Assembly: GCF_016125955.1 (NCBI RefSeq)
Contig: NZ_JADEVE010000215.1
Location: 1 to 64,000 of the forward strand
Reading direction: 5' to 3'
Source of the DNA: Acetomicrobium sp. S15 = DSM 107314
GTDB taxonomy: Bacteria > Synergistota > Synergistia > Synergistales > Thermosynergistaceae
Length of the DNA stretch: 64,000 nucleotides
Part shown: positions 8,121-17,218 of the stretch, in pieces
Layout: each line of letters starts with the position of its first letter
Position numbering within the stretch: position 1 is the stretch's first letter
Made by a program: the position numbers and the translations under genes
The notes under the pieces: model-generated
The model's input: only the letters and a program-made list of their open reading frames with translations
The model's database searches: none
What the model was told of the DNA's origin: nothing

Positions 8121-9266
8121 GTGAAGCTACTTGAATATCAAGGCAAGGCCCTCTTTTCAGGGCATGGGATTGTCGTGCCACGGGGGAAAGTGGCAAAAAC
8201 GCCCGAAGAAGCGGAGAAGGTTTTTGAGGAGCTAAGAATACCCGTTGTGGTGAAGGCTCAAGTTACCGCGGGAGGCAGAGGGAAAGCTGGTGGCGTCAAG
8301 CTCGCTTCGTCTTCAAGAGAAGTAAAAGAGGCGGCCAGTGCAATCCTCGGTATGAAAATCAAAGGGAATGTCGTAAGGTCACTCCTTGTAGAGGAAGCCT
8401 TGGACTTAGATAAAGAGATGTATCTGAGCTTCACAGTTGACAGCAGCAACGGCAATGTACTGTTCATGTTCTCTCCCGAAGGTGGCATGGAGATAGAAGA
8501 ACTCGCCAGAGAAAAACCCGATCGCCTGCTGAGATGGTACATAGAAGACGTTGGCTCAACCAAGGAATACGAGCTCCGCAATCGTATTAGAAAACTTGGT
8601 CTCAGGGGCAAGGAATTGGTTGAGCTCTCTTCGTTGGCTTTTAGGGCATGTCAATGTTTTTACAAGAACGATCTCCTCTTGCTCGAAATAAACCCGCTCT
8701 GCCGCCTGAAGGATGGCAGGTTTGTGGCGGCAGACGCCAAGGTCGAAGTCGACGATAATGCTCTGTTCAGACATGAAGAGTTGAAGGCGGTCGAAGAGGT
8801 GATTGAAGACCCATTTGAGCGCGAGGCGCGCGAGATCGGCGTCACATATGTAAATGTAGGCGGGAATGTCGGTGTTATCGCCAGTGGGGCAGGGTTGGCC
8901 ATGAACACCATGGATATACTCTTCGATGAAGGGCTTAAGCCGGCTAACTTCTTAGAGACTGGAGGAGGTATAACGCAGGAATTGATCTTCCGCTCTCTGA
9001 AACTTCTCTTTAAGGACGACAACGTTAAGGGCATAATCTTAAATCTCTACGGCGGCGTAAATCCGATGGTTGAAGCTGCAAAGGGTGTCGTTGAAGGGGT
9101 CAAGGCAAACACTAAAGCGATCCCCATTGTGGTGAAGCTTTTGGGCAACCAACAGGAAGAAGCTTGGGCCATCCTCGAAAAAGCTGACGTTCCAGTCATA
9201 AAGAGCGTCCATACAGAAGAAGCTGTCCTTAAGTTGAAGGAGATGATGGGGGTGGGTTTGCGGTGA
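8121..9266 (+). CDS. sucC: Succinyl-CoA ligase (ADP/GDP-forming), beta subunit
   Basis: A 381-residue protein starting with [11 protein letters not shown], the standard N-terminus of SucC. The ATP-grasp features [16 protein letters not shown] and LLLEINPL are present, as is the C-terminal CoA-ligase motif [11 protein letters not shown] 8121 follows GGAGGTG at 8107-8113; the open frame begins at 8055 but that part overlaps the terminator hairpin and is not conserved. With SucD it makes succinate plus ATP from succinyl-CoA, probably the product of the downstream 2-oxoacid:ferredoxin oxidoreductase. Its last codons overlap sucD by 4 bases, indicating translational coupling. Confidence 0.93.
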   Translation: MKLLEYQGKALFSGHGIVVPRGKVAKTPEEAEKVFEELRIPVVVKAQVTAGGRGKAGGVKLASSSREVKEAASAILGMKIKGNVVRSLLVEEALDLDKEMYLSFTVDSSNGNVLFMFSPEGGMEIEELAREKPDRLLRWYIEDVGSTKEYELRNRIRKLGLRGKELVELSSLAFRACQCFYKNDLLLLEINPLCRLKDGRFVAADAKVEVDDNALFRHEELKAVEEVIEDPFEREAREIGVTYVNVGGNVGVIASGAGLAMNTMDILFDEGLKPANFLETGGGITQELIFRSLKLLFKDDNVKGIILNLYGGVNPMVEAAKGVVEGVKANTKAIPIVVKLLGNQQEEAWAILEKADVPVIKSVHTEEAVLKLKEMMGVGLR

Positions 9267-10129
9267 GCATTTTTCTTACTGAGGACACTAAAGCTATAGT
9301 TCAAGGGATCAGCGGTCGCATAGGGAGAGTTCAGACGAAGTGGATGCTCGAATGTGGCACAAACTTGGTGGCTGGCGTTACGCCCGGCCGAGGTGGCGAA
9401 ACGGTAGAAGGATTGCCGGTTTATGATTGTGTAGTCGAAGCAGTCGAGAGGCATGGTGCCAACGCTACCGTTATATTCGTCCCGGCACCTTTTGCCAAAG
9501 ATGCCGTCATGGAAGCTGTAGATGCGGGAATAAAACTCGTGGTAGCAATACCTGAGCACGTGCCGGTCCATGATGCCATAGAACTCAGGAGGGTAGCGAG
9601 GGCTCATGGCGCTATCATGCTGGGGCCTAATACTCCAGGGATAATAAGCCCTGGCATCGGAAAGCTCGGTATCATGCCGGCCAACATGTTCAAAAAAGGC
9701 AGGATCGGCATAATATCGCGCAGCGGCACCCTCTCTTACGAGGTAGCGGGCCATATAAATGAGGTGGGATACGGAGAGAGCACCTTGGTCGGTATAGGCG
9801 GCGATCCGGTAGTCGGAATGGAGCTCTCAGACGTACTCAGAGAGTTTGAGCATGATAAAGATACAGATGCCGTGATCGTCGTCGGCGAGATAGGTGGTAG
9901 CGCAGAGGAGAGGGCGGCTGGATATATAAAGCAGATGAACAAGCCCGTCGTAGCCTTCATCACGGGCCGTACCGCTCCAGAGGGCAAGACCATGGGGCAT
10001 GCCGGCGCGATAATCAGAGGAGGAGAGGGCACCGCCTCTTCTAAGGTGAAGGCACTTTCTGAAGCTGGTGCCTTGGTGGCCTCGAGGATACGCGACATAC
10101 CAGAACTATTGAAGAAAGCCTTGAGATGA
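9263..10129 (+). CDS. sucD: Succinyl-CoA ligase (ADP/GDP-forming), alpha subunit
   Basis: A 288-residue, full-length protein. The phosphorylated histidine is H246 in TMGHAGAII, the same number as in E. coli SucD. The N-terminal CoA-binding Rossmann region ([13 protein letters not shown]) and [12 protein letters not shown] are intact. The GTG start overlaps the sucC stop (GTGA). Together the two subunits catalyse substrate-level phosphorylation from succinyl-CoA in the cytoplasm, a likely ATP site for amino-acid fermentation here. Confidence 0.94.
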   Translation: MSIFLTEDTKAIVQGISGRIGRVQTKWMLECGTNLVAGVTPGRGGETVEGLPVYDCVVEAVERHGANATVIFVPAPFAKDAVMEAVDAGIKLVVAIPEHVPVHDAIELRRVARAHGAIMLGPNTPGIISPGIGKLGIMPANMFKKGRIGIISRSGTLSYEVAGHINEVGYGESTLVGIGGDPVVGMELSDVLREFEHDKDTDAVIVVGEIGGSAEERAAGYIKQMNKPVVAFITGRTAPEGKTMGHAGAIIRGGEGTASSKVKALSEAGALVASRIRDIPELLKKALR

Positions 10130-10169
10130 GTTATCTTGAGGTCAAAACCTCGTGAAGGGGGGATCTGTT

Positions 10170-11351
10170 GTGAAAAGGCCCGTGATTTTAAGCGCTGTGC
10201 GCACGGCGGGCGGGAAATTCGGTGGAAGCTTAGCTGCCTTTGAGGCTCCCGAGCTCGGCGCTATAGCGATAGCTGAGGCGGTTAGGCGCGCTGGAGTGGC
10301 ACCGGACGCCGTCGGAGAAGTCATCATGGGCAACGGATGGCAAGCTGGCGTGGGGCCGAATCCCGCTCGGATCGCCACCGTAAAATCAGGCCTTCCCGTT
10401 ACCGTTCCGGCATTTACGGTCAACATACGCTGCGGTTCATCGTTGAGGGCGCTCATGTTGGTCTGCGACAGGATTCGCTTGGGGGATATAGCCGTAGGGG
10501 TTGGCGGTGGGATGGAGAGCGCTTCCAACGTGCCATATCTCTTGAAGGAAGCTCGGTGGGGGCATCGTATGGGCGACAAGACTTCCCACGATTCCCTTCA
10601 CAAGGACGGATTTATGTGCCCCTTGGCGGGGATGATGATGGGGGCTACGGCAGAGATCTTGGCCGAGGAGTACAAAATCTCCAGAGAAGAGCAAGACTTT
10701 TACGCGCTTGAGAGTCATCGCAGAGCGGTAGCAGCGATGGAGTCGGGCAAGTTCAAGGGCGAAGTTGTGCCTGTGAAGATTAAAAGCAAAAAAGAAGAAA
10801 TAGCTTTTGATACCGAGGAGATACCCAGGCGCGACACGAGCCTGGAAAAGCTGGCAAAACTTCCACCTATCTATAAAGAAGGTGGGACTATAACGGCAGG
10901 GACGAGCTCTGCCCTTTGTGATGCCGGAAGCGCCGTCGTTGTAGCTGATGCTGATTGGGCTCGTGCTAATGGCGCAAAACCCATGGCCGAGGTGCTTGGG
11001 TACGATGTTGCGGCTTGCGAGCCGGATCATATGGGTATGGGGCCGGTTTATGCAGTACCTAAAGCGTTGCAGAAGGCAAATCTATCGCTTGAAGATATCG
11101 ACCTGATAGAGCTGAACGAAGCTTTCGCCGCTCAGGTTCTGGCTGTCCAAAAGGCCATGTCTTTTGATATGTCGAAATGCAATGTCCATGGCGGAGCCAT
11201 CGCCCTCGGTCACCCCATAGGCGCCACGGGCACTAAGATCTTGGCGACCCTTCTTTATGCGTTGAAGACATACGATAAAGAGCTGGGACTGGCGACGGCG
11301 TGCATCGGCGGCGGACAGGGTGTGGCCATGGTGGTTCGCCGCCTATTCTAA
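10170..11351 (+). CDS. Thiolase (acetyl-CoA C-acetyltransferase family)
   Basis: A 393-residue protein from GTG 10170 (AAGGGGGGA at 10155-10163), the normal length of bacterial biosynthetic/degradative thiolases. The nucleophile is C88, but its context is NIRCGSSLRAL rather than the usual C-x-SG; the histidine motifs NEAFAAQ and GHPIGATG and the second cysteine in CIGGGQG are intact. It should condense or cleave short 3-ketoacyl-CoA. The partner genes hbd-bcd-crt-etfBA lie 8 kb downstream and would complete an acetyl-CoA to butyryl-CoA route. Its direct neighbours are sucCD and kor, so a 3-oxoadipyl-like substrate cannot be excluded. Confidence 0.9.
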   Translation: MKRPVILSAVRTAGGKFGGSLAAFEAPELGAIAIAEAVRRAGVAPDAVGEVIMGNGWQAGVGPNPARIATVKSGLPVTVPAFTVNIRCGSSLRALMLVCDRIRLGDIAVGVGGGMESASNVPYLLKEARWGHRMGDKTSHDSLHKDGFMCPLAGMMMGATAEILAEEYKISREEQDFYALESHRRAVAAMESGKFKGEVVPVKIKSKKEEIAFDTEEIPRRDTSLEKLAKLPPIYKEGGTITAGTSSALCDAGSAVVVADADWARANGAKPMAEVLGYDVAACEPDHMGMGPVYAVPKALQKANLSLEDIDLIELNEAFAAQVLAVQKAMSFDMSKCNVHGGAIALGHPIGATGTKILATLLYALKTYDKELGLATACIGGGQGVAMVVRRLF

Positions 11352-11364
11352 AGGAGGGATATTT

Positions 11365-11577
11365 TTGAAGTTTAGCGTTTCGATAAACAAAAAGTGGTGT
11401 AAAGGCTGCGGCATTTGCGTCGCCTTTTGCCCCAAACAGGTGTTGGAAATGCATATAGACGAGGGCAAAGCTTATGTAGCGCGCCCTGAGGATTGTATAG
11501 GCTGCAAGATGTGCGAACTCAGATGCCCTGACTTTGCCGTGCAAGTGGAGGAGCGCGCCTCTGTTTGTGAGGCCTGA
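11365..11577 (+). CDS. korD: 2-oxoacid:ferredoxin oxidoreductase, delta (ferredoxin) subunit
   Basis: A small 70-residue 2x[4Fe-4S] protein. Cluster cysteines are C12, C15, C18, C22 and C44, C47, C50, C54 (CKGCGICVAFC and CIGCKMCELRC). I start at TTG 11365 because AAGGAGGGA lies at 11351-11359; the open frame reaches back into the thiolase gene. The order delta-alpha-beta-gamma is that of KorDABC of methanogens. The subunit carries electrons from the TPP centre to external ferredoxin. Confidence 0.88.
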   Translation: MKFSVSINKKWCKGCGICVAFCPKQVLEMHIDEGKAYVARPEDCIGCKMCELRCPDFAVQVEERASVCEA

Positions 11578-11617
11578 GGAGCTTGATGGCATATAATGGC
11601 GATTGGAGGCAGAAAGT

Positions 11618-12760
11618 GTGATTAATAAAAACAATGCGTTGCTTATGCAGGGCAATGAGGCTTGCGCGGAAGCGGCAATAAGAGCAGGCTGTCGCTTCTT
11701 CGCCGGATATCCGATAACGCCTGCGACGGAGATAGCCGAAATCATGGCTGAGAAGTTGCCCAAGGTTGGAGGCACCTTCGTCCAAATGGAGGACGAGCTT
11801 GGCAGCATGGCTGCCATAGTTGGCGCTTCTATAGGGGGCGTAAAATCCATGACGGCCACCAGCGGTCCAGGTTTTACGTTGATGCAAGAAAATATCGGCT
11901 ATGCTGCCATGGTGCAGATGCCGTGCGTGGTTGTCGATGTACAGAGAGGTGGGCCGAGCACGGGACTTCCCACTCTTCCTGCCCAAGGGGATGTCATGCA
12001 GGCCAGATGGGGGACGCACGGCGATCACCCGATAGTGGTGCTTTCGCCTTCTTCGGTGCGCGAGATGTACGATCTCACTATAACGGCCTTTAATTTCGCT
12101 GAAAAGTTACGGACGCCCGTCATTTTGCTTTCCGACGCTGTAATAGGTCATCTTCGAGAGAAGGTAATTTTGCCATCCGAAGGCGAGATTAAAATAGAAA
12201 ACCGCAAATTCCCGAAGGTTCCCCCGGAAGAATACATCCCGTTTTTGCCGGAAGACGATGGAGTGCCGCCCTTTGCGCCGTTGGGGAAGGGGTACCGATA
12301 TCACATAACGAGCAATACATATGACGATCGTGGTTTCCCCTGCTATGAGCCTCAGGTTGCTGCGAAGCTCATGGATCGCCTGCATGACAAGATTGAAAAG
12401 CATAAAGATAAGATCACGCTAACGGACGAATTTCAGATGGAGGACGCAAACGTGGCGATTTTCGCCTATGGATGCACCGCTCGTTCAGCCAGGCGAGCGA
12501 TGATAATCGCGCGGCAGGAAGGCATCAAAGTGGGAGTGATCAAGGCTAAGACATTGTGGCCTTTCCCGGATAAAGTTGTGAGAGATGCTGGCGAAAGAGT
12601 CAAGGCTATCGTTGTGCCGGAGATGAACAAGGGGCAGCTCATCGGCGAGGTGGAGCGCGCAGTCAGGCGTCTGTCTGTGGATGTGGTGCCTCTAAATCGG
12701 ACAGACGGCCTTATGATAAGTCCTGAGCAGATCCTTGCCAAAGTCAAAGAGGTGGTATAG
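11618..12760 (+). CDS. korA: 2-oxoacid:ferredoxin oxidoreductase, alpha subunit (2-oxoglutarate type likely)
   Basis: A 380-residue protein from GTG 11618 (GGAGG 11605-11609). It carries the pyrimidine-binding-domain motif GYPITPATEI near residues 30-39, the glutamate region QMEDELGSM and a C-terminal transketolase-like domain. It forms the catalytic core with the beta subunit. Adjacency to sucCD favours 2-oxoglutarate as substrate, giving succinyl-CoA; branched-chain 2-oxoacids are the main alternative. The gene ends one base before korB begins. Confidence 0.88.
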   Translation: MINKNNALLMQGNEACAEAAIRAGCRFFAGYPITPATEIAEIMAEKLPKVGGTFVQMEDELGSMAAIVGASIGGVKSMTATSGPGFTLMQENIGYAAMVQMPCVVVDVQRGGPSTGLPTLPAQGDVMQARWGTHGDHPIVVLSPSSVREMYDLTITAFNFAEKLRTPVILLSDAVIGHLREKVILPSEGEIKIENRKFPKVPPEEYIPFLPEDDGVPPFAPLGKGYRYHITSNTYDDRGFPCYEPQVAAKLMDRLHDKIEKHKDKITLTDEFQMEDANVAIFAYGCTARSARRAMIIARQEGIKVGVIKAKTLWPFPDKVVRDAGERVKAIVVPEMNKGQLIGEVERAVRRLSVDVVPLNRTDGLMISPEQILAKVKEVV

Positions 12761-13576
12761 TTGGCTAATATACTGAACTATATGCGCATAGACAAACTTC
12801 CCACCATATGGTGCCCCGGCTGTGGTGATGGTATCGTGGTCGGAAGCTTCATCAGGGCGGTGGACGCTTTGGGTTATTCTAAGGATGAGATGGTCGTAAT
12901 CACTGGTATAGGTTGCTCTGCCAGGTCAAATGCAATAATGGATTTCAACACATTTCAGACGACTCACGGCAGAGCGGTTGCGTTTGCCACCGGGTTTAAA
13001 CTTGTAAGACCAGAATTAAAAGTAGCCGTGATAACTGGGGACGGCGATGGCGTCGGCATAGGCGGCAACCACATGATCCATGCGGCCAGGCGCAACATCG
13101 ATCTTACGGTTATTATGATAAACAACAATATCTACGGCATGACCGGCGGTCAATATTCCCCATTGACCCCTCCTGGCAGCAGGGCCACAACGGCCCCTTA
13201 CGGCATGGTGGAGTACTCGTTCGACGCTTGTAAACTGCTGATTGGCGCAGAGGCCTCGTTTGTAGCCAGAGGAACTGCTTATCACGTGCAACAGCTCGAC
13301 GAAGTGATCAAGGAAGCCCTCTCTCACAAGGGGTTTTCTTTCGTAGAAGTGATGACTCAATGTCCTACGGGCTTCGGCAGGCGCAATAAGATGGGAAACC
13401 CTGCAGAGATGATGAAGTGGCAGCGCGACCATGCAGTTCCTGTCTCTGCAGCTGCCAAACTTCCCCCTGAGAAGCTGAAGGACAAGTTTGTGATAGGCGT
13501 GTTGCATAAAGAGGAAAAACCGGACTTTGGAGAAATTTATGCCAGGGCCGTCGCACGTGCACAGGAGGGAGCATGA
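12761..13576 (+). CDS. korB: 2-oxoacid:ferredoxin oxidoreductase, beta (TPP-binding) subunit
   Basis: A 271-residue thiamine-diphosphate subunit. The TPP/Mg motif starts at GDGDGVGIGGNH (about residue 93) and ends with MINNNIYGMTGGQ. An N-terminal CPGCG contributes C18 and C21. The TTG start directly follows the korA stop, with AGAGGTGG just upstream. The end overlaps korC through ATGA, so translation is coupled. It catalyses oxidative decarboxylation of the 2-oxoacid to an acyl-CoA. Confidence 0.9.
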   Translation: MANILNYMRIDKLPTIWCPGCGDGIVVGSFIRAVDALGYSKDEMVVITGIGCSARSNAIMDFNTFQTTHGRAVAFATGFKLVRPELKVAVITGDGDGVGIGGNHMIHAARRNIDLTVIMINNNIYGMTGGQYSPLTPPGSRATTAPYGMVEYSFDACKLLIGAEASFVARGTAYHVQQLDEVIKEALSHKGFSFVEVMTQCPTGFGRRNKMGNPAEMMKWQRDHAVPVSAAAKLPPEKLKDKFVIGVLHKEEKPDFGEIYARAVARAQEGA

Positions 13577-14115
13577 TGGAGCGATACGAAATCCTATTAG
13601 CTGGCTCTGGTGGGCAGGGGCTGATGCTCGCCGGTATCATTCTGGCTGAGGCCGCTATACTCGATGGCAAAAATGCCACTCACACGCAATCCTATGGGCC
13701 AGAAGCGCGCGGCGGTGCCAGCCGCTCTGAGGTTATAGTGAGCGACGATGAGATAGACTATCCCGAAGTCTCGCATCCTGACCTGTTGCTCGCCATGACT
13801 CAAGAATCTGCCGATAAATATGCGCGGCAGCTTAAAGACGGCGGTACCCTCATAATTGATCCTCTATACGTAAAGGAACTACCGTGCGTGAAAGGCGCAG
13901 TCTTTAAAATGCCGATAACCGAAACGGCCCGCAACGATGTTGGGCGCGATGTAGTGAGCAATATCGTCGCTTTAGGTGTCATCGCCACTGTCACTAAGAT
14001 AGTGAGCGAGAAATCATTAGAGCTGGCAGTGCAGGGCCGCGTTCCCAAGGGGACGGAAGAGATGAATCTGAAAGCCCTGAGGGCAGGTTTTGCATTGGGC
14101 AAAAGACAAATTTAA
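13573..14115 (+). CDS. korC: 2-oxoacid:ferredoxin oxidoreductase, gamma subunit
   Basis: A 180-residue subunit of the pyruvate/ketoisovalerate oxidoreductase gamma family. The N-terminal glycine motif GSGGQGLMLAG and the following SYGPEARGG are diagnostic and bind the CoA side of the complex. The ATG overlaps the korB stop, with GGAGG at 13564-13568. Only 14 bases separate it from the TAXI solute-binding gene, so the two units may be co-transcribed. Confidence 0.88.
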   Translation: MMERYEILLAGSGGQGLMLAGIILAEAAILDGKNATHTQSYGPEARGGASRSEVIVSDDEIDYPEVSHPDLLLAMTQESADKYARQLKDGGTLIIDPLYVKELPCVKGAVFKMPITETARNDVGRDVVSNIVALGVIATVTKIVSEKSLELAVQGRVPKGTEEMNLKALRAGFALGKRQI

Positions 14116-14129
14116 ACGGGGGTGTAAGT

Positions 14130-15107
14130 ATGAGAGGGAAAAGTTGGAAGAAAGTGCTTTTGGTAGGCGTGGTTTTTCTGTTCGTTGCGGCGAGTGGGCA
14201 AATTGCCTATTCTCAAACGAGATTGGTTCAGATAACCGGCGCTACGAGCGGTGGCACTTATTTCCTGTTGGCTAACGCAATAGCTCAGTTACTTAACCAT
14301 AATATGCCAAATGTCAAAGCCTCGGCGCAATCTACCGCTGGCAGTCCTGTGGAGTTGCGGCTCATCCATAACAAAGAGGCGGATTTCGGAGTCGTCCAAG
14401 CCGGCGTGGCTTATGATGCCTTTAATGGCCTCGGTCCCTTCGAGGGGAAAGCGCTCACAAACTTCCGCTCCGTCACCTATCTTTATCCGAATGTCATGCA
14501 GGTTCCCGTGCGCAAAGACGCTAACATCAAGTCATTTGCCGACTTCAAAGGAAAGCGCTTCTGTGTAGGGGCTGTCGGCAGCGCTACCGAGCTCAACTCT
14601 CGCCACATGGCTCAAGTGTATGGCATGGACTATCAGGAGAGGAAGGATTTTATCCCGGAGTATACGAGCGAGGCTCAGTCTGTGGAACTGCTCAAAAACC
14701 GACAGGCTGTAGGAGCAAACATGATCGCCGCACTGGGCTCGTCTACGATGATGGATCTGATGAGCACTGGGGACTTTGAGATATTGGAATTTCCGCCTGA
14801 AATCGTCAAAAAGCTTCAGGAACTTTCCCCCGCTTATTTTCCATATACGATTCCCGCTAACGCATATCCAAATCAACCAAAGCCTGTTCAAACATTTGCC
14901 GTGGCCAACTGGTTTGTATGCCGTGCTGATTTAGATGAAGACTTTGTATATCAAGTTGTGAAACTTATCTACGAGAACGTAGATTATCTTGCCAAGATTC
15001 ATAAAGTAGCGGAAAACATTAAACCTGAAAATGCTTTGAGCGGCCAGACCGTAGAGCTTCACCCTGGTGCTGCCAAATACTTTAAAGAGATCGGCGTGCT
15101 TAAGTAG
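14130..15107 (+). CDS. TRAP transporter solute-binding protein, TAXI family
   Basis: A 325-residue secreted protein with a basic N-terminus, a hydrophobic stretch from about residue 10 to 23 and a signal-peptidase-like site near AYSQT. The mature N-terminus, ITGATSGGTYFLLANAIA, is the TAXI family signature, and the gate-like QSTAGSPVELRLI follows. It delivers a small organic acid (dicarboxylate or hydroxyacid; substrate unknown) to the fused permease encoded next. A hairpin separates the two genes, probably to keep the binding protein in excess. Confidence 0.9.
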   Translation: MRGKSWKKVLLVGVVFLFVAASGQIAYSQTRLVQITGATSGGTYFLLANAIAQLLNHNMPNVKASAQSTAGSPVELRLIHNKEADFGVVQAGVAYDAFNGLGPFEGKALTNFRSVTYLYPNVMQVPVRKDANIKSFADFKGKRFCVGAVGSATELNSRHMAQVYGMDYQERKDFIPEYTSEAQSVELLKNRQAVGANMIAALGSSTMMDLMSTGDFEILEFPPEIVKKLQELSPAYFPYTIPANAYPNQPKPVQTFAVANWFVCRADLDEDFVYQVVKLIYENVDYLAKIHKVAENIKPENALSGQTVELHPGAAKYFKEIGVLK

Positions 15108-15135
15108 ATGACATATTGATACTACTGCAGTAGAG

Positions 15136-15184
15136 GCGCTGGGCTTCGATCGCTATCGGGGCCCAGCGCATACAGGCCTTTTTT
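15136..15184 (+). terminator. Partial terminator/attenuator between TAXI binding protein and permease
   Basis: GCGCTGGGC (15136-15144) pairs with GCCCAGCGC (15161-15169) around a 16-base loop; a T-run (CCTTTTTTG) follows at 15178-15186. A long loop and a spaced T-run suggest partial termination. Confidence 0.6.
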
Positions 15185-15217
15185 GAGCTGTCGATATCGA
15201 TCGAGAGGTGACTTTGG

Positions 15218-17179
15218 TTGGACCAGACAGAGGAGACCCAGAAGCAGTCAGAGGATAAGTCTCATACGATAGATCTTGATGAATTGATACGCAAGTATGA
15301 CGTAGAGTCGCGCTTCAGGAAAGTAACCGGGGGCTCTGAAGTTATAGTCAAAGTGATAGCTGTAAGCATGTCGCTTTTGACGCTCTACATCTTGGGCTTG
15401 ACCACTCTTCCGTCCATGAAGCAAAAGGCTGTTCACTTAGGTTTTGCGCTATGTCTAACCTTTTTGCTTTACCCTGCCTCTAAAAAGGGGCATGCATCAA
15501 ATCCTGGCATCTTAGACTATGTATTGGCTATACTCGGTATGGGCGTAAACATTTATTTATTGCTACAATATGATGCTATATCTATACGCGGCGGCATACC
15601 GACCCAAATGGACTTGATCATGGGGGCTTGCTGTATATTGTTGGTGTTAGAAGCTGCGCGAAGGGCTGTAGGCATTGAATTGACGGTATTGGCCATTGTC
15701 TTTTTGGTTTACGCTTATATGGGGCCCTATTTACCTGCAAGCATTATACATAGAGGTTATTCCATTCAACGACTGATAGAGCATATGTTTATCAGCGCAG
15801 AAGGAGTATATGGTATACCCCTTGGAGTTTCGTCAACTTATATAATTCTCTTCATCCTCTTCGGTTCTTTCCTGGCTGAAACCGGTATGAGCAGATTCTT
15901 TACAGATTTAGCGATGGCTTTGGCTGGCGGTAGTCCTGGTGGCCCCGCGAAGGTCTCTATATTGGCCAGCGGACTTTTGGGTATGATAAACGGCAGCGCT
16001 GCTGCCAACGTAGTTACCACAGGCACATTCACCATCCCTCTCATGAAAAGCGTCGGATATCAATCGTACTTTGCGGGAGCAGTGGAGGCGGCGGCTTCCA
16101 CTGGCGGTCAGATTCTCCCCCCGGTTATGGGGGCTGTAGCTTTCATCATGGCAGAATTTTTAGGCATTCCCTATATAAAGGTAGCAACGGTGGCTCTTGT
16201 GCCTGGCGTTCTTTATTTCTTCTCCGTATGGATGATGGTCCACTTAGAAGCACATAAACAGGGACTTAAGGGCATTCCCAGAGAGGAATTACCTAAAATA
16301 TGGTTAGTGCTTAAAGATGGAGGGCACCTTTTAATTCCTATAGCTTTACTCATATATCTTCTTGTGGCCCAATATACGCCGATCTATGCTGCGTTCCAAG
16401 GTATTATCGCTGCAATAGTTATATCTATGATCCGCAAATCTACAAGGTTGAATTTGAGTAAGACCATAAAGGCGCTTGAGAATGGTGCGAGAAATGTGCT
16501 AACCGTTGCGATTGCCTGTGCGACCGTGGGTTTGGTCGTGGGGGTCTTTTCCTTGACAGGGTTGGGATTGCGCCTGGCTGATGTCATCGTCATGCTCTCG
16601 CATGATAATCTCATTCTCACGTTAGTCTTGTCCATGGCGGCTTGTATAATATTAGGTATGGGTATGCCCACCACTGCGGCTTATATCGTCACAGCCACCG
16701 TAGCGGTTCCAGCGCTTGATGCCTTCGGGGTCTCGCCGGTGGCAGGACATCTTTTTGCCCTTTATTTTGCAGCGCTGTCAGCTGTTACGCCCCCTGTGGC
16801 GCTGGCTGCCTATGCAGGAGCCGGTTTGGCCGGCGCTAACCCGAGCAAGGTCGGATGGACTGCAGTGAGGCTTGCTTTGGCGGGATTTATAATCCCATAC
16901 ATGTTTGTCTTTTCGCCATCGCTCATGTTGATGCATCCAAGCGTAACGTGGACTATATTGGCTATCGTCACTGCATCCATAGGTATTGTCTCTTTGGCGT
17001 GTTCACTCGAGGGTTTTGTGTTTGGTCGTGTTGGCATGATAGGGCGGGCGTTTCTATTCGCGGCGGCGCTATTTTTAATAAAGCCCGGACTTTACACGGA
17101 CCTCGTGGGGATCATCATCCTATCCGGTATCGCTCTGCCTCAATGGTTGAACTATAGATCGCGCGCGAAATCTCGATGA
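15218..17179 (+). CDS. TRAP transporter fused permease (4TM/12TM type)
   Basis: A 653-residue inner-membrane protein. A hydrophilic N-terminus of about 50 residues is followed by a four-helix DctQ-like part, then a DctM-like part with the permease motifs SPGGPAKVSILASG, GSAAANVVTTGTFT and AASTGGQILPPVMGAVAF, repeated in the second half as GMGMPTTAAYI and SAVTPPVALAAYAGAG. This fused form always pairs with TAXI binding proteins. The start is TTG 15218 with GAGAGGTGA at 15203-15211. Transport should be Na+- or H+-coupled. The following hydroxyacid dehydrogenase and LarA homologue hint at a 2-hydroxyacid cargo (inference). Confidence 0.9.
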   Translation: MDQTEETQKQSEDKSHTIDLDELIRKYDVESRFRKVTGGSEVIVKVIAVSMSLLTLYILGLTTLPSMKQKAVHLGFALCLTFLLYPASKKGHASNPGILDYVLAILGMGVNIYLLLQYDAISIRGGIPTQMDLIMGACCILLVLEAARRAVGIELTVLAIVFLVYAYMGPYLPASIIHRGYSIQRLIEHMFISAEGVYGIPLGVSSTYIILFILFGSFLAETGMSRFFTDLAMALAGGSPGGPAKVSILASGLLGMINGSAAANVVTTGTFTIPLMKSVGYQSYFAGAVEAAASTGGQILPPVMGAVAFIMAEFLGIPYIKVATVALVPGVLYFFSVWMMVHLEAHKQGLKGIPREELPKIWLVLKDGGHLLIPIALLIYLLVAQYTPIYAAFQGIIAAIVISMIRKSTRLNLSKTIKALENGARNVLTVAIACATVGLVVGVFSLTGLGLRLADVIVMLSHDNLILTLVLSMAACIILGMGMPTTAAYIVTATVAVPALDAFGVSPVAGHLFALYFAALSAVTPPVALAAYAGAGLAGANPSKVGWTAVRLALAGFIIPYMFVFSPSLMLMHPSVTWTILAIVTASIGIVSLACSLEGFVFGRVGMIGRAFLFAAALFLIKPGLYTDLVGIIILSGIALPQWLNYRSRAKSR

Positions 17180-17218
17180 CGAGATGATTAACTACATAGT
17201 AATTGGAGGGGTATCATT

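Noticed and set aside
9047-9754. Long minus-strand open frame of 235 codons opposite sucC/sucD
   Set aside because: It is antisense to two clearly conserved enzymes with active-site residues in place, has no family features and no ribosome site; a shadow of the coding strand.
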